A stretch of 64,000 nt of DNA. Source: Flavobacterium sp. 5 (GTDB lineage Bacteria; Bacteroidota; Bacteroidia; Flavobacteriales; Flavobacteriaceae). The first letter of the stretch is position 1, and the number at the start of each line of letters is the position of its first letter. Shown piece after piece: positions 35,021 through 42,783 of this stretch. The stretch covers positions 4,712,001 through 4,776,000 of the forward strand of contig NZ_PHUE01000001.1 of assembly GCF_002813295.1 (NCBI RefSeq), written 5' to 3'. The position numbers and the translations under genes are program-made. The notes under the pieces were generated by a model. It did no database searches. It was not told the origin of the DNA and worked only from the letters and a program-made list of their open reading frames with translations.

Positions 35021-35090
35021 GATGAGGGGTTCGAACCCCCGACCCCCTCGGTGTAAACGAGGTGCTCTGAACCAGCTGAGCTAATCGCCC
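35013..35090 (-). tRNA. tRNA-Val (anticodon TAC)
   Basis: A complete cloverleaf is seen: acceptor GGGCGAT/ATCGCCC, D-arm with AGCTCAGCTGGTTCAGAGC, anticodon stem CCTCG/CGAGG with loop TTTACAC giving TAC, T-arm with GGTTCGAACC, and an encoded CCA. Its 3' end is embedded in the direct repeat that also appears at 30.7-30.9 kb. Confidence 0.97.
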
Positions 35091-35252
35091 TATTTTACTA
35101 GGTTGCTATCATTTTGTGATTGCGAGTGCAAATATACAACTAGAACTCGTATTTGCAAGCAAAATTTTAAAAAAATCAAATAAAAAATAATGATTTATTC
35201 TTTAATAACTCAGTGACAGTGTTTTATTAAAGAATCAAACCCAATGTTTTTT

Positions 35253-35284
35253 TTGGTAATCAGCTTCATATAGCCTTACATTTG
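35253..35284 (+). promoter_or_regulatory. Promoter of the ABC exporter gene
   Basis: TTG at 35253-35255, 21 bp and TACATTTG at 35277-35284 match the Bacteroidota consensus. The transcript would start near 35289, about 14 nt before the ATG at 35303. Confidence 0.7.
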
Positions 35285-35302
35285 TATAATAAAACAAATA
35301 TA

Positions 35303-37090
35303 ATGGCACGATTCCAAGAAAATGATTTACCAAAATCAAAAATTACTGCAAGTTCATTGCAAAAAGCAATTCTAATTTTCAAATATGCTGATAATCACAA
35401 ATGGAAATTTTATTTAGGGTTAATTTTTCTTCTTCTTACTAGTGTCACTGCGCTAGCCTTTCCTAAGTTTATGGGAATGCTTGTGGATTGTGTTAACAAA
35501 AAAGATGCTCACTTAGCCAATCAAATTGCTCTGGGTTTAGGAGGTGTTTTATTGCTGCAATCATTATTTTCTTTTTTTAGACTTTCATTGTTTGTGAATT
35601 TTACTGAAAACACTCTGGCAAATGTCCGATTGGCATTATACACCAATTTAGTAAAATTACCAATGTCTTTCTTTTCACAAAAACGCGTTGGAGAATTAAA
35701 TAGCCGAATCAGTAATGATATTACTCAAATTCAGGATACGCTGACTTCTACAATTGCGGAATTTTTAAGACAATTTATATTGATTATTGGGAGTTTTGCA
35801 ATGTTAGCCAGTATTAATATAAAATTGACAATTATGATGGTTTCGGTTGTGCCATTAGTTGGTGTAATTGCTGTAGTTTTTGGAAGGTTTATTCGAAAAT
35901 ATTCTAAGAAAGTACAAGATCAGGTTGCCGAAAGTCAAGTAGTGGTTGAAGAAACGATGCAGGGAATTAGTATTGTTAAAGCTTTTGCTAATGAATGGTA
36001 CGAGATTGCGCGTTATAAAGAGCGTATTAGAGAGGTTGTTAAAATCGGTATAAAAGGCGGGCAGTTTAGAGGATATTTTGCGTCTTTTATTATTATTTGT
36101 TTGTTTGGAACAATTGTTGGTGTCGTTTGGTATGGTGTGCAATTGAGTATTGCTGGCGAAATTACAGTTGGCGAATTATTTACTTTTATATTGTACTCCA
36201 GTTATGTTGGTGCATCTTCAGGAGGTATTGCCGAATTGTATGCTCAAATGCAAAAAGCGATTGGTGCTACCGAAAGAGTATTTGAATTATTGGATGAAGT
36301 ACCAGAAAAAATCAATTCAAATCTTCATATTCCATCTATAGAGAAAATCAGAGGAGAAGTTACCTTTAATAACGTTGCTTTTAGCTATCCTTCCAGAAAA
36401 GAGGTTAAGGTTTTGAAAGACATTAATTTTACAGCTAATTTTGGTCAAAAAATAGCACTCGTTGGACCAAGCGGTATGGGAAAATCAACAATCGCTTCTT
36501 TATTATTGCGTTTTTATGATATTGAAGGTGGTGAAATCTTAATTGATGGAAAAAATATCTACGATTATGATTTAGAAAATCTTCGTGGTAATATGAGTAT
36601 TGTACCGCAGGATGTAATTCTTTTTGGAGGAACTATAAAAGAAAACATTGCTTATGGGAAACCAAATGCTACCGAAGAAGAAATTATCATGGCTTCTAAA
36701 CAAGCGAATGCCTATAACTTTATAGAAAGTTTTCCTGAAAAATTCGATACTGTAGTCGGTGAAAGAGGAATTAAACTTTCTGGTGGTCAAAGGCAACGAA
36801 TTGCTATTGCACGTGCTTTATTAAAAAATCCATCAATATTAATTTTAGATGAAGCTACTTCTTCATTAGATAGTGAAAGCGAAAAATTAGTTCAAGAAGC
36901 TTTGGAAATTTTAATGGAGGGAAGAACCAGTATTATTATTGCTCACCGTCTTTCTACTATTCGCAGTGCCGACCAAATTTTAGTACTTGATAACGGGAAA
37001 ATTAGCGAACAAGGAACTCATCAGGAATTAATAAATCTGGAAAATGGATTATATAAAAACTTAAGTAATTTACAGTTTAGTAATTCTTAA
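35303..37090 (+). CDS. ABC exporter, fused membrane and ATPase half-transporter (MsbA-like)
   Basis: The ATG at 35303 gives 595 residues; an in-frame TTG seven codons upstream lies inside the -7 box and is not a start. A six-helix transmembrane domain covers about 35-315. The nucleotide-binding domain has Walker A GPSGMGKST at 388-396, Q-loop at about 436, signature LSGGQ at 492-496, Walker B LILDEAT at about 513-519 and an H-loop (IIAHRLST). It works as a homodimer in the inner membrane and could export lipids or drugs. It stands alone between tRNA-Val and a terminator. Confidence 0.94.
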   Translation: MARFQENDLPKSKITASSLQKAILIFKYADNHKWKFYLGLIFLLLTSVTALAFPKFMGMLVDCVNKKDAHLANQIALGLGGVLLLQSLFSFFRLSLFVNFTENTLANVRLALYTNLVKLPMSFFSQKRVGELNSRISNDITQIQDTLTSTIAEFLRQFILIIGSFAMLASINIKLTIMMVSVVPLVGVIAVVFGRFIRKYSKKVQDQVAESQVVVEETMQGISIVKAFANEWYEIARYKERIREVVKIGIKGGQFRGYFASFIIICLFGTIVGVVWYGVQLSIAGEITVGELFTFILYSSYVGASSGGIAELYAQMQKAIGATERVFELLDEVPEKINSNLHIPSIEKIRGEVTFNNVAFSYPSRKEVKVLKDINFTANFGQKIALVGPSGMGKSTIASLLLRFYDIEGGEILIDGKNIYDYDLENLRGNMSIVPQDVILFGGTIKENIAYGKPNATEEEIIMASKQANAYNFIESFPEKFDTVVGERGIKLSGGQRQRIAIARALLKNPSILILDEATSSLDSESEKLVQEALEILMEGRTSIIIAHRLSTIRSADQILVLDNGKISEQGTHQELINLENGLYKNLSNLQFSNS

Positions 37091-37110
37091 TCAGTTAATT
37101 AAATAAAAAA

Positions 37111-37136
37111 AAGTCCATTTGTATACAAATGGACTT
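37111..37136. terminator. Bidirectional terminator between the ABC exporter and proline dehydrogenase
   Basis: AAGTCCATTTG pairs perfectly with CAAATGGACTT around a short TATA loop, with A-run before and T-run after, between convergent genes. Confidence 0.88.
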
Positions 37137-37157
37137 TTTTATTATGCCTTCTGCCTT

Positions 37158-38330
37158 CTAAACCTTCCCTTTTCTTCTATTGCGTTCCGCTTTTATCATA
37201 GATAATTCACGGCTTGTTTGTCCAGCAACAGAAGTATTTTCTTCTGCACGGCGGATTAAATACGGCATAACATCTTTTACAGGGCCAAAAGGCAGGTATT
37301 TAGCAATATTATATCCATTTGCAGCTAGGTTGTAACTAATATTATCGCTCATTCCGTACAATTGACCGAACCAAATTCTGTCATCACTAGATGAAATTCC
37401 TTTGGTTTTCATTAATTCCATCAATTTATAAGTACTCAATTCATTATGAGTACCAGCAAATATAGACATGGTTTCTAAATGTTCTGCCATATATAGAACA
37501 GCAGCATCGTAGTTTAAGTCCGAAGCTTCTTTAGAAGAGCATATTGGTGTAGGATATCCTTTTTCTTCAGCACGAAGATTTTCTTTTTCCATATAAGCAC
37601 CACGAACCAATTTCATTCCAATGAAGAAACCTTCTGCTTTAGCTTTTTCATGCAATTGTTTTAAATAGTCCAATCGATCCCAGCGGTACATTTGAAGTGT
37701 GTTGAATACAATAACTTTTTCTTTGTTGTATTTGCGCATCATTTCGGTAACTAAATCATCGGCTGCATCTTGCATCCAACTTTCTTCAGCATCAATCAAT
37801 AATGCTACATTTTTTTTATGTGCTTCACTACATACTTGGTCAAAACGCACTACTACTCTATCCCATTCAGCTTGTTCCTCTGAAGTTAGTGTTTGCTTCT
37901 CTCCTACTTTTTCATATAAATCCAATCTGCCTAAACCTGTAGGTTTAAAAACCGCAAAAGGAATTGCTTTACGCTCTTTAGCAAATTCAATGGTTTTTAA
38001 AGTCATTTGAAGAGCTGCATCAAATTGATTTTCCTCTTCTTTACCTTCAACAGAATAATCTAGTACAGATGAAACTCCTTTGGTAAACATTTTATCAACT
38101 ACCGATAGACAGTCATCCTCGTTTACACCTCCGCAAAAATGATCAAATACGGTAGCACGAATTAAGCTTTCAACTGGAAGATTAGCCTTAATTGCAAAAT
38201 TGGTAACCGCTGTGCCAATACGAACTAAAGGTTGACTATTGATTAATTTGAAAAGAAAATAGGCTCTGTCAAGCTCGGTATCGCTTTTCAATGCAAATGC
38301 AATTTGTGAGTTATTGAAAATATTATCCAT
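37158..38330 (-). CDS. Proline dehydrogenase
   Basis: The protein has 390 residues, a monofunctional FAD-dependent proline dehydrogenase with a TIM-barrel fold. Typical stretches are ESLIRATVFDHFCGG near the N-terminus, SVLDYSVEGKEEE, AFAVFKPTGLGR, VALLIDAEESW, FNTLQMYRWDR, GFFIGMKLVRGAYMEKE and a C-terminal YLPFGPVKDVMPYLIRRAEENTS. It oxidises proline to pyrroline-5-carboxylate and passes electrons to the membrane quinone pool. A TATATTTG box at 38351-38358 on the minus strand is its likely promoter, giving a leader of about 15 nt. Confidence 0.95.
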   Translation of the reverse strand: MDNIFNNSQIAFALKSDTELDRAYFLFKLINSQPLVRIGTAVTNFAIKANLPVESLIRATVFDHFCGGVNEDDCLSVVDKMFTKGVSSVLDYSVEGKEEENQFDAALQMTLKTIEFAKERKAIPFAVFKPTGLGRLDLYEKVGEKQTLTSEEQAEWDRVVVRFDQVCSEAHKKNVALLIDAEESWMQDAADDLVTEMMRKYNKEKVIVFNTLQMYRWDRLDYLKQLHEKAKAEGFFIGMKLVRGAYMEKENLRAEEKGYPTPICSSKEASDLNYDAAVLYMAEHLETMSIFAGTHNELSTYKLMELMKTKGISSSDDRIWFGQLYGMSDNISYNLAANGYNIAKYLPFGPVKDVMPYLIRRAEENTSVAGQTSRELSMIKAERNRRKGKV

Positions 38331-38420
38331 ATTTTGTTATATTTTTTCTGCAAATATAAAGAGAGTAAGTCATTATTATTTGCAAAATTTCCCTTATTTT
38401 GCGGTTTCAATTAAAATAAA

Positions 38421-39491
38421 ATGATGCAATCTATTCAAGCCAATAATTATCCTGTTCATTTTAATGAAACTGGATACGAAAAACTAAATCAACACTTAAA
38501 AGAGAATAAATATTCTAATCTATTTATAATTGTAGATGCTAATACAAATGAATATTGTTTACCTAAATTACTACCATTATTAGAGACAGATTTAACGATA
38601 GAAATTATTGAATTTGAAGCGGGTGAAATAAATAAAAACATTGAAACCTGCATTGAAATTTGGAATGTTTTAACAGAACTTGGAGCTGACAGAAAAACGT
38701 TAGTTATTAATATCGGTGGTGGAGTTGTAACAGATTTAGGTGGTTTTGTGGCTTCTACTTTTAAAAGAGGTGTTGATTTTATTCACATTCCAACTACTTT
38801 ATTATCTATGGTAGATGCTTCTGTTGGTGGGAAAAATGGAGTTGATTTAGGGAATCTAAAAAATCAGATAGGTGTAATTAATACTCCAAAAATGGTTTTA
38901 GTGGATACAGCCTATCTTGCAACCGTTCCTCAAAACGAAATGCGTTCTGGTCTTGCAGAAATGTTAAAACACGGATTAATATATGATAAAGCCTATTGGG
39001 AATTATTTTTGGATATAAAAGCAATTGATTTTGATCAATTGGATTCTTTAATTCATCGTTCGGTTGAAATCAAGAATATAATAGTGATGCAGGATCCTAC
39101 TGAGAAAAACATTAGAAAATCACTGAATTTTGGTCATACATTAGGGCATGCAATCGAAAGTTATTTTTTAGAAAATGAAAATAAAACTACATTGCTACAT
39201 GGTGAAGCAATTGCTGTAGGTATGATATTGGAAAGTTATATATCATTGCATAAAAATTTAATTACTAAAGAGGAATATCAACAGATAAAAACGACTCTTA
39301 AATCAATATATGATGATGTTATTTTCGCTGAAATTGATATAGATCCGATCATTGAATTGCTAATTCACGACAAGAAAAATGAATATGGTACCATACAATT
39401 TGCATTAATTGAAGGTATCGGGAAAATAAAAATTAATCAATCTGTTGAAAACGAATTAATTCTAAACGCTTTTCAAGATTATAAATCTTAG
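38421..39491 (+). CDS. aroB: 3-dehydroquinate synthase
   Basis: The protein has 356 residues, the usual size. NAD-binding and metal motifs are visible: INIGGGVVTDLGGFVASTFKRG, IPTTLLSMVDASVGGKNGVDLGNLKNQIG, RSGLAEMLKHG and the metal-ligand stretch LNFGHTLGHAIES with LLHGEAIAVGM. It closes the shikimate ring in aromatic amino acid synthesis. It is divergent from proline dehydrogenase across a 90 bp gap; the two are not related in function. Confidence 0.97.
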   Translation: MMQSIQANNYPVHFNETGYEKLNQHLKENKYSNLFIIVDANTNEYCLPKLLPLLETDLTIEIIEFEAGEINKNIETCIEIWNVLTELGADRKTLVINIGGGVVTDLGGFVASTFKRGVDFIHIPTTLLSMVDASVGGKNGVDLGNLKNQIGVINTPKMVLVDTAYLATVPQNEMRSGLAEMLKHGLIYDKAYWELFLDIKAIDFDQLDSLIHRSVEIKNIIVMQDPTEKNIRKSLNFGHTLGHAIESYFLENENKTTLLHGEAIAVGMILESYISLHKNLITKEEYQQIKTTLKSIYDDVIFAEIDIDPIIELLIHDKKNEYGTIQFALIEGIGKIKINQSVENELILNAFQDYKS

Positions 39492-39512
39492 TGATTTTTT
39501 AATAAAAAAGGA

Positions 39513-39544
39513 TTGCTTTACGTTTATATTATTTTTTACATTTG
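39513..39544 (+). promoter_or_regulatory. Promoter of the speA transcript
   Basis: TTG at 39513-39515, 21 bp and TACATTTG at 39537-39544 match the consensus. Transcription from about 39550 would give speA a leader of roughly 237 nt, unusually long for this genome. Confidence 0.7.
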
Positions 39545-39549
39545 TGCCA

Positions 39550-39729
39550 ATGAATAAAAGTAAAAACACCAAAATGTTCTCAAATAAAAGAAACAGAAAC
39601 AATAGAGCTTTTTTAAGCATATTGAAACGTTTCTATGGTATAAAGGGAAATTTTAGTTTTGATGTATTTCAATATTTTAAGGCCGATTATGAAAAACTTC
39701 AGATCATTTATGCCAACATTAGGGTTTGA
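39550..39729 (+). CDS. Small leader ORF upstream of arginine decarboxylase
   Basis: It encodes 59 residues from an ATG that coincides with the predicted transcription start, so it would be translated from a leaderless end. The N-terminus is strongly basic (MNKSKNTKMFSNKRNRNNRA), with three AGA arginine codons within seven codons. No domain is recognised. Its place in the long leader of an arginine-consuming enzyme suggests a regulatory leader peptide, but it could also be a small independent protein or not expressed. Confidence 0.4.
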   Translation: MNKSKNTKMFSNKRNRNNRAFLSILKRFYGIKGNFSFDVFQYFKADYEKLQIIYANIRV

Positions 39730-39786
39730 ATTCAAATTAATTCTGTTTTTTAAATACAATTAATTCACAAAAAATCCCAAAAACAA

Positions 39787-41184
39787 ATGAATACAAAATA
39801 TTCAGATTTAATAAATCAAACATATTATTTTCCACAAGAAGAATTTAAGTTAAATAAAGATAATCTTCAATTTCATAATATCGATTTAATGAAATTGGTA
39901 GAAACATACGGTACGCCTTTAAAGTTTACCTATTTGCCACAAATTTCAAATAACATCAACAAAGCCAAAAGTTGGTTTCGTAAATCGATGGAAAAAAACA
40001 AATATGAGGCAAAATATTTTTATTGCTATTGCACTAAAAGCTCTCATTTTGAATATATTATGAATGAAGCTTTCAAGAATAATATTCATATAGAAACTTC
40101 ATCTGCCTTTGATATTAATATTGTTGAAAATTTATTAGACAAAGGGAAAATAAACAAAAGCACTTATATTATATGTAATGGTTTTAAAAGAGATCAATAC
40201 ATTGAAAATATTGCCCGATTAGTTAATAATGGCCATAAAAATACAATTCCAATTATAGATAACTATGAGGAATTGGACTTGTTACAAGCACAAATCAATG
40301 GTAAATTTAAAATAGGAATTAGAATTGCTGCTGAAGAAGAACCTAAATTTGAATTTTATACTTCAAGATTAGGAATTGGATATAAAAATATTGTTCCGTT
40401 TTATAAAAAAGAGATTAAAGAGAATAAAAATCTGGAACTTAAAATGTTGCACTTTTTTATTAATACAGGTATCAATGACAATGCTTATTATTGGAATGAG
40501 CTTGTAAAATGTATTAAGGTATATGTAGCATTGAAAAAAGAATGTCCTACTCTTGATGGATTAAATATTGGTGGAGGTTTTCCTATCAAAAATTCATTGG
40601 CATTCGAATATGATTACCAATATATGATTGACGAAATTATCAATCAAATTAAAATTGCTTGTGACGAAGCCGAAGTTGATGTTCCAAATATTTTTACCGA
40701 ATTTGGTTCTTTTACAGTTGGTGAAAGTGGAGGTGCAATCTATCAAGTATTGTATCAAAAACAACAAAATGATAGAGAAAAATGGAACATGATTGATTCC
40801 TCTTTTATTACAACTCTTCCTGATACTTGGGCAATTAATAAACGTTTTATTATGTTGGCTATTAATAGATGGAATGAAACCTACGAAAGAGTTTTATTAG
40901 GCGGAATGACTTGTGATAGTGATGATTATTATAACTCTGAGCAAAATATGAATGCAATCTATTTGCCTAAATACAATAAAGAAAAGCCATTATATTTAGG
41001 ATTTTTCAACACAGGAGCTTATCAGGAAACTATTGGAGGATATGGCGGATTACACCACTGTTTGATACCGCAGCCTAAACACATTTTGATTGATCGTGAT
41101 GAGAATGGAATACTGGCAACTGAAGTGTTTTCTGAGCAACAAACTGCTGAGGATGTACTAAAAATACTAGGTTACAATAAATAA
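39787..41184 (+). CDS. speA: Biosynthetic arginine decarboxylase (PLP-dependent)
   Basis: The protein has 465 residues, the short bacteroidotal form. It has the alanine-racemase-like PLP barrel: YFYCYCTKSSHFEYIMNEAF carries the Schiff-base lysine region and is followed by IETSSAFDINIVE, then LNIGGGFPIK (phosphate-binding glycines), FTEFGSFTVGESGGAIYQV and the late CDSDDYY, where C-D supplies the active site. It makes agmatine from arginine as the first step to polyamines. It is followed 124 bp downstream by a deoxyhypusine-synthase-like gene. Confidence 0.88.
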   Translation: MNTKYSDLINQTYYFPQEEFKLNKDNLQFHNIDLMKLVETYGTPLKFTYLPQISNNINKAKSWFRKSMEKNKYEAKYFYCYCTKSSHFEYIMNEAFKNNIHIETSSAFDINIVENLLDKGKINKSTYIICNGFKRDQYIENIARLVNNGHKNTIPIIDNYEELDLLQAQINGKFKIGIRIAAEEEPKFEFYTSRLGIGYKNIVPFYKKEIKENKNLELKMLHFFINTGINDNAYYWNELVKCIKVYVALKKECPTLDGLNIGGGFPIKNSLAFEYDYQYMIDEIINQIKIACDEAEVDVPNIFTEFGSFTVGESGGAIYQVLYQKQQNDREKWNMIDSSFITTLPDTWAINKRFIMLAINRWNETYERVLLGGMTCDSDDYYNSEQNMNAIYLPKYNKEKPLYLGFFNTGAYQETIGGYGGLHHCLIPQPKHILIDRDENGILATEVFSEQQTAEDVLKILGYNK

Positions 41185-41308
41185 TAAAATATTCGGTTAT
41201 AATAAATAAAAATTGAGATCTAGGTAATTTGATATTTATAAATTTCTTTTATTTGTAAAGCCAAATCTCAAATAACCTTTTGAACATTAAATAAAAAAGA
41301 AAAAGAAA

Positions 41309-42280
41309 ATGAGTAAAGGACCAATCAGTCAATTTATTGAAAAGCATTATTTGCATTTCAATTCTGCATCCTTAGTTGACGCCGCAAAAGCTTATGAGCA
41401 GCAATTAGCCAATGGTGCAAAAATGATGGTAAGTATGGCTGGTGCGATGAGTACCGCTGAAATTGGAAAGATTTTTGCCGAAATAATTCGTCAGGATAAA
41501 GTTCAAATTATTTCTTGTACAGGAGCAAATCTAGAAGAAGACATTATGAATTTGGTCGCACATTCTCACTATGAGAGAGTTCCAAATTATCGTGATCTAA
41601 CACCTCAAGATGAATGGGCTTTGCTAGAAAGAGGTTTGAACAGAGTTACTGATACTTGTATACCAGAGCACGAAGCATTTCGTCGTCTTCAGAAACATAT
41701 TTATAAAATTTGGAAAGATGCCGATGATAAAGGAGAGAGATATTTTCCTCATGAATTCATGTATAAAATGTTACTTTCGGGTGTCTTAGAAGAATATTAC
41801 GAAATTGATTTAAAAGACAGTTGGATGTATGCTGCTGCTGAGAAAAATTTGCCTATTATTGTACCAGGCTGGGAAGATAGTACTATGGGGAATATTTTCG
41901 CATCGTATGTTATAAAAGGAGATTTGAAAGCTTCTACCATGAAATCTGGTATTGAATATATGGTTTTCTTATCTGACTGGTATCCAAAAAATAGTTCAAA
42001 GGGAATTGGTTTCTTTCAAATTGGTGGTGGTATTGCTGGAGATTTTCCAATTTGCGTAGTACCAATGTTGTATCAGGATATGGAAATGCATGATATTCCT
42101 TTTTGGAGTTATTTCTGCCAAATTTCAGATTCAACAACCAGTTACGGATCCTATTCAGGAGCAGTTCCTAATGAAAAAATTACTTGGGGAAAATTAGATA
42201 TTAATACTCCAAAATTCATTATTGAATCGGATGCTACGATTGTAGCTCCACTAATTTTCGCCTATTTGTTAGATTTATAA
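41309..42280 (+). CDS. Deoxyhypusine synthase-like protein
   Basis: The protein has 323 residues, Rossmann-type, NAD-dependent. Family features are MVSMAGAMSTAEIG, IISCTGANLEEDIMNLVAH, PIIVPGWEDSTMGN, GFFQIGGGIAGDFPICVVPML, SDSTTSYGSYSGA and the catalytic lysine in EKITWGKLD (K295). In eukaryotes the family modifies eIF5A using spermidine. Bacteria lack that substrate, and bacterial members are thought to act in polyamine synthesis, for instance homospermidine-type transfer. The neighbouring speA supports a polyamine role here; the exact reaction is unknown. Confidence 0.9.
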   Translation: MSKGPISQFIEKHYLHFNSASLVDAAKAYEQQLANGAKMMVSMAGAMSTAEIGKIFAEIIRQDKVQIISCTGANLEEDIMNLVAHSHYERVPNYRDLTPQDEWALLERGLNRVTDTCIPEHEAFRRLQKHIYKIWKDADDKGERYFPHEFMYKMLLSGVLEEYYEIDLKDSWMYAAAEKNLPIIVPGWEDSTMGNIFASYVIKGDLKASTMKSGIEYMVFLSDWYPKNSSKGIGFFQIGGGIAGDFPICVVPMLYQDMEMHDIPFWSYFCQISDSTTSYGSYSGAVPNEKITWGKLDINTPKFIIESDATIVAPLIFAYLLDL

Positions 42281-42289
42281 TAATTATTT

Positions 42290-42694
42290 ATGAAAAGAGT
42301 AATAGTTGATTACGCCAAATTGACCAACGAAATTTTAAATCTTTTGGTTGATAAATTTCCTGATGGTTATGATGATTCGGACATCATTAGATTTAGAAAT
42401 GCCAAAAATGAGTTAATTGAAGCTGTTGAAGTTAAGACTGAAGATACTATTTATTTAGTAAAAGTAAGTACTAAACTTGCTGATAGAATTGGGAATTACG
42501 ATGAAGATGATGAAATTGATGATGTAGTTGAACCAATTAGCGGTTTAGAATTAGATGTTGATGATGCAGATGATGATGATGACGATGAAGATGACAATGT
42601 TGATAAACCAGATTTAGATGGAGATGAAGATGATGAGGACTCTGATGGCAAAAATGTTGCAGATGACGATGATGATGAAGACGATGAAGATTAA
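42290..42694 (+). CDS. Conserved-type small protein with extreme aspartate-rich tail
   Basis: The protein has 134 residues. The first 75 form a compact alpha+beta region (MKRVIVDYAKLTNEILNLLV, FRNAKNELIEAVEVKTEDTIYLVKVS). From about residue 74 the chain is almost all D and E with two long acidic clusters, so it is disordered and strongly negative. It begins 10 bp after the deoxyhypusine-synthase-like stop, so the two share a transcript. The acidic tail could bind a basic partner, a cation or polyamines; no function is established. Confidence 0.75.
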   Translation: MKRVIVDYAKLTNEILNLLVDKFPDGYDDSDIIRFRNAKNELIEAVEVKTEDTIYLVKVSTKLADRIGNYDEDDEIDDVVEPISGLELDVDDADDDDDDEDDNVDKPDLDGDEDDEDSDGKNVADDDDDEDDED

Positions 42695-42723
42695 TTAGTT
42701 TTTAAATTTTATCAAATATAGAA

Positions 42724-42747
42724 AAGGAACTCAAATTCGAGTTCCTT
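42724..42747 (+). terminator. Terminator of the speA-DHS-acidic protein transcript
   Basis: AAGGAACTC pairs with GAGTTCCTT around a 6-nt loop, followed by a run of T. Confidence 0.85.
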
Positions 42748-42783
42748 TTTTTATTATATTTATTTTTCAAAATATAAGCCAAA

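Noticed and set aside
42505..42691. Aspartate-rich tail as a calcium-binding repeat domain
   Set aside because: There is no repeated GGxGxD or DxDxDG loop pattern; the tail is a simple acidic tract.
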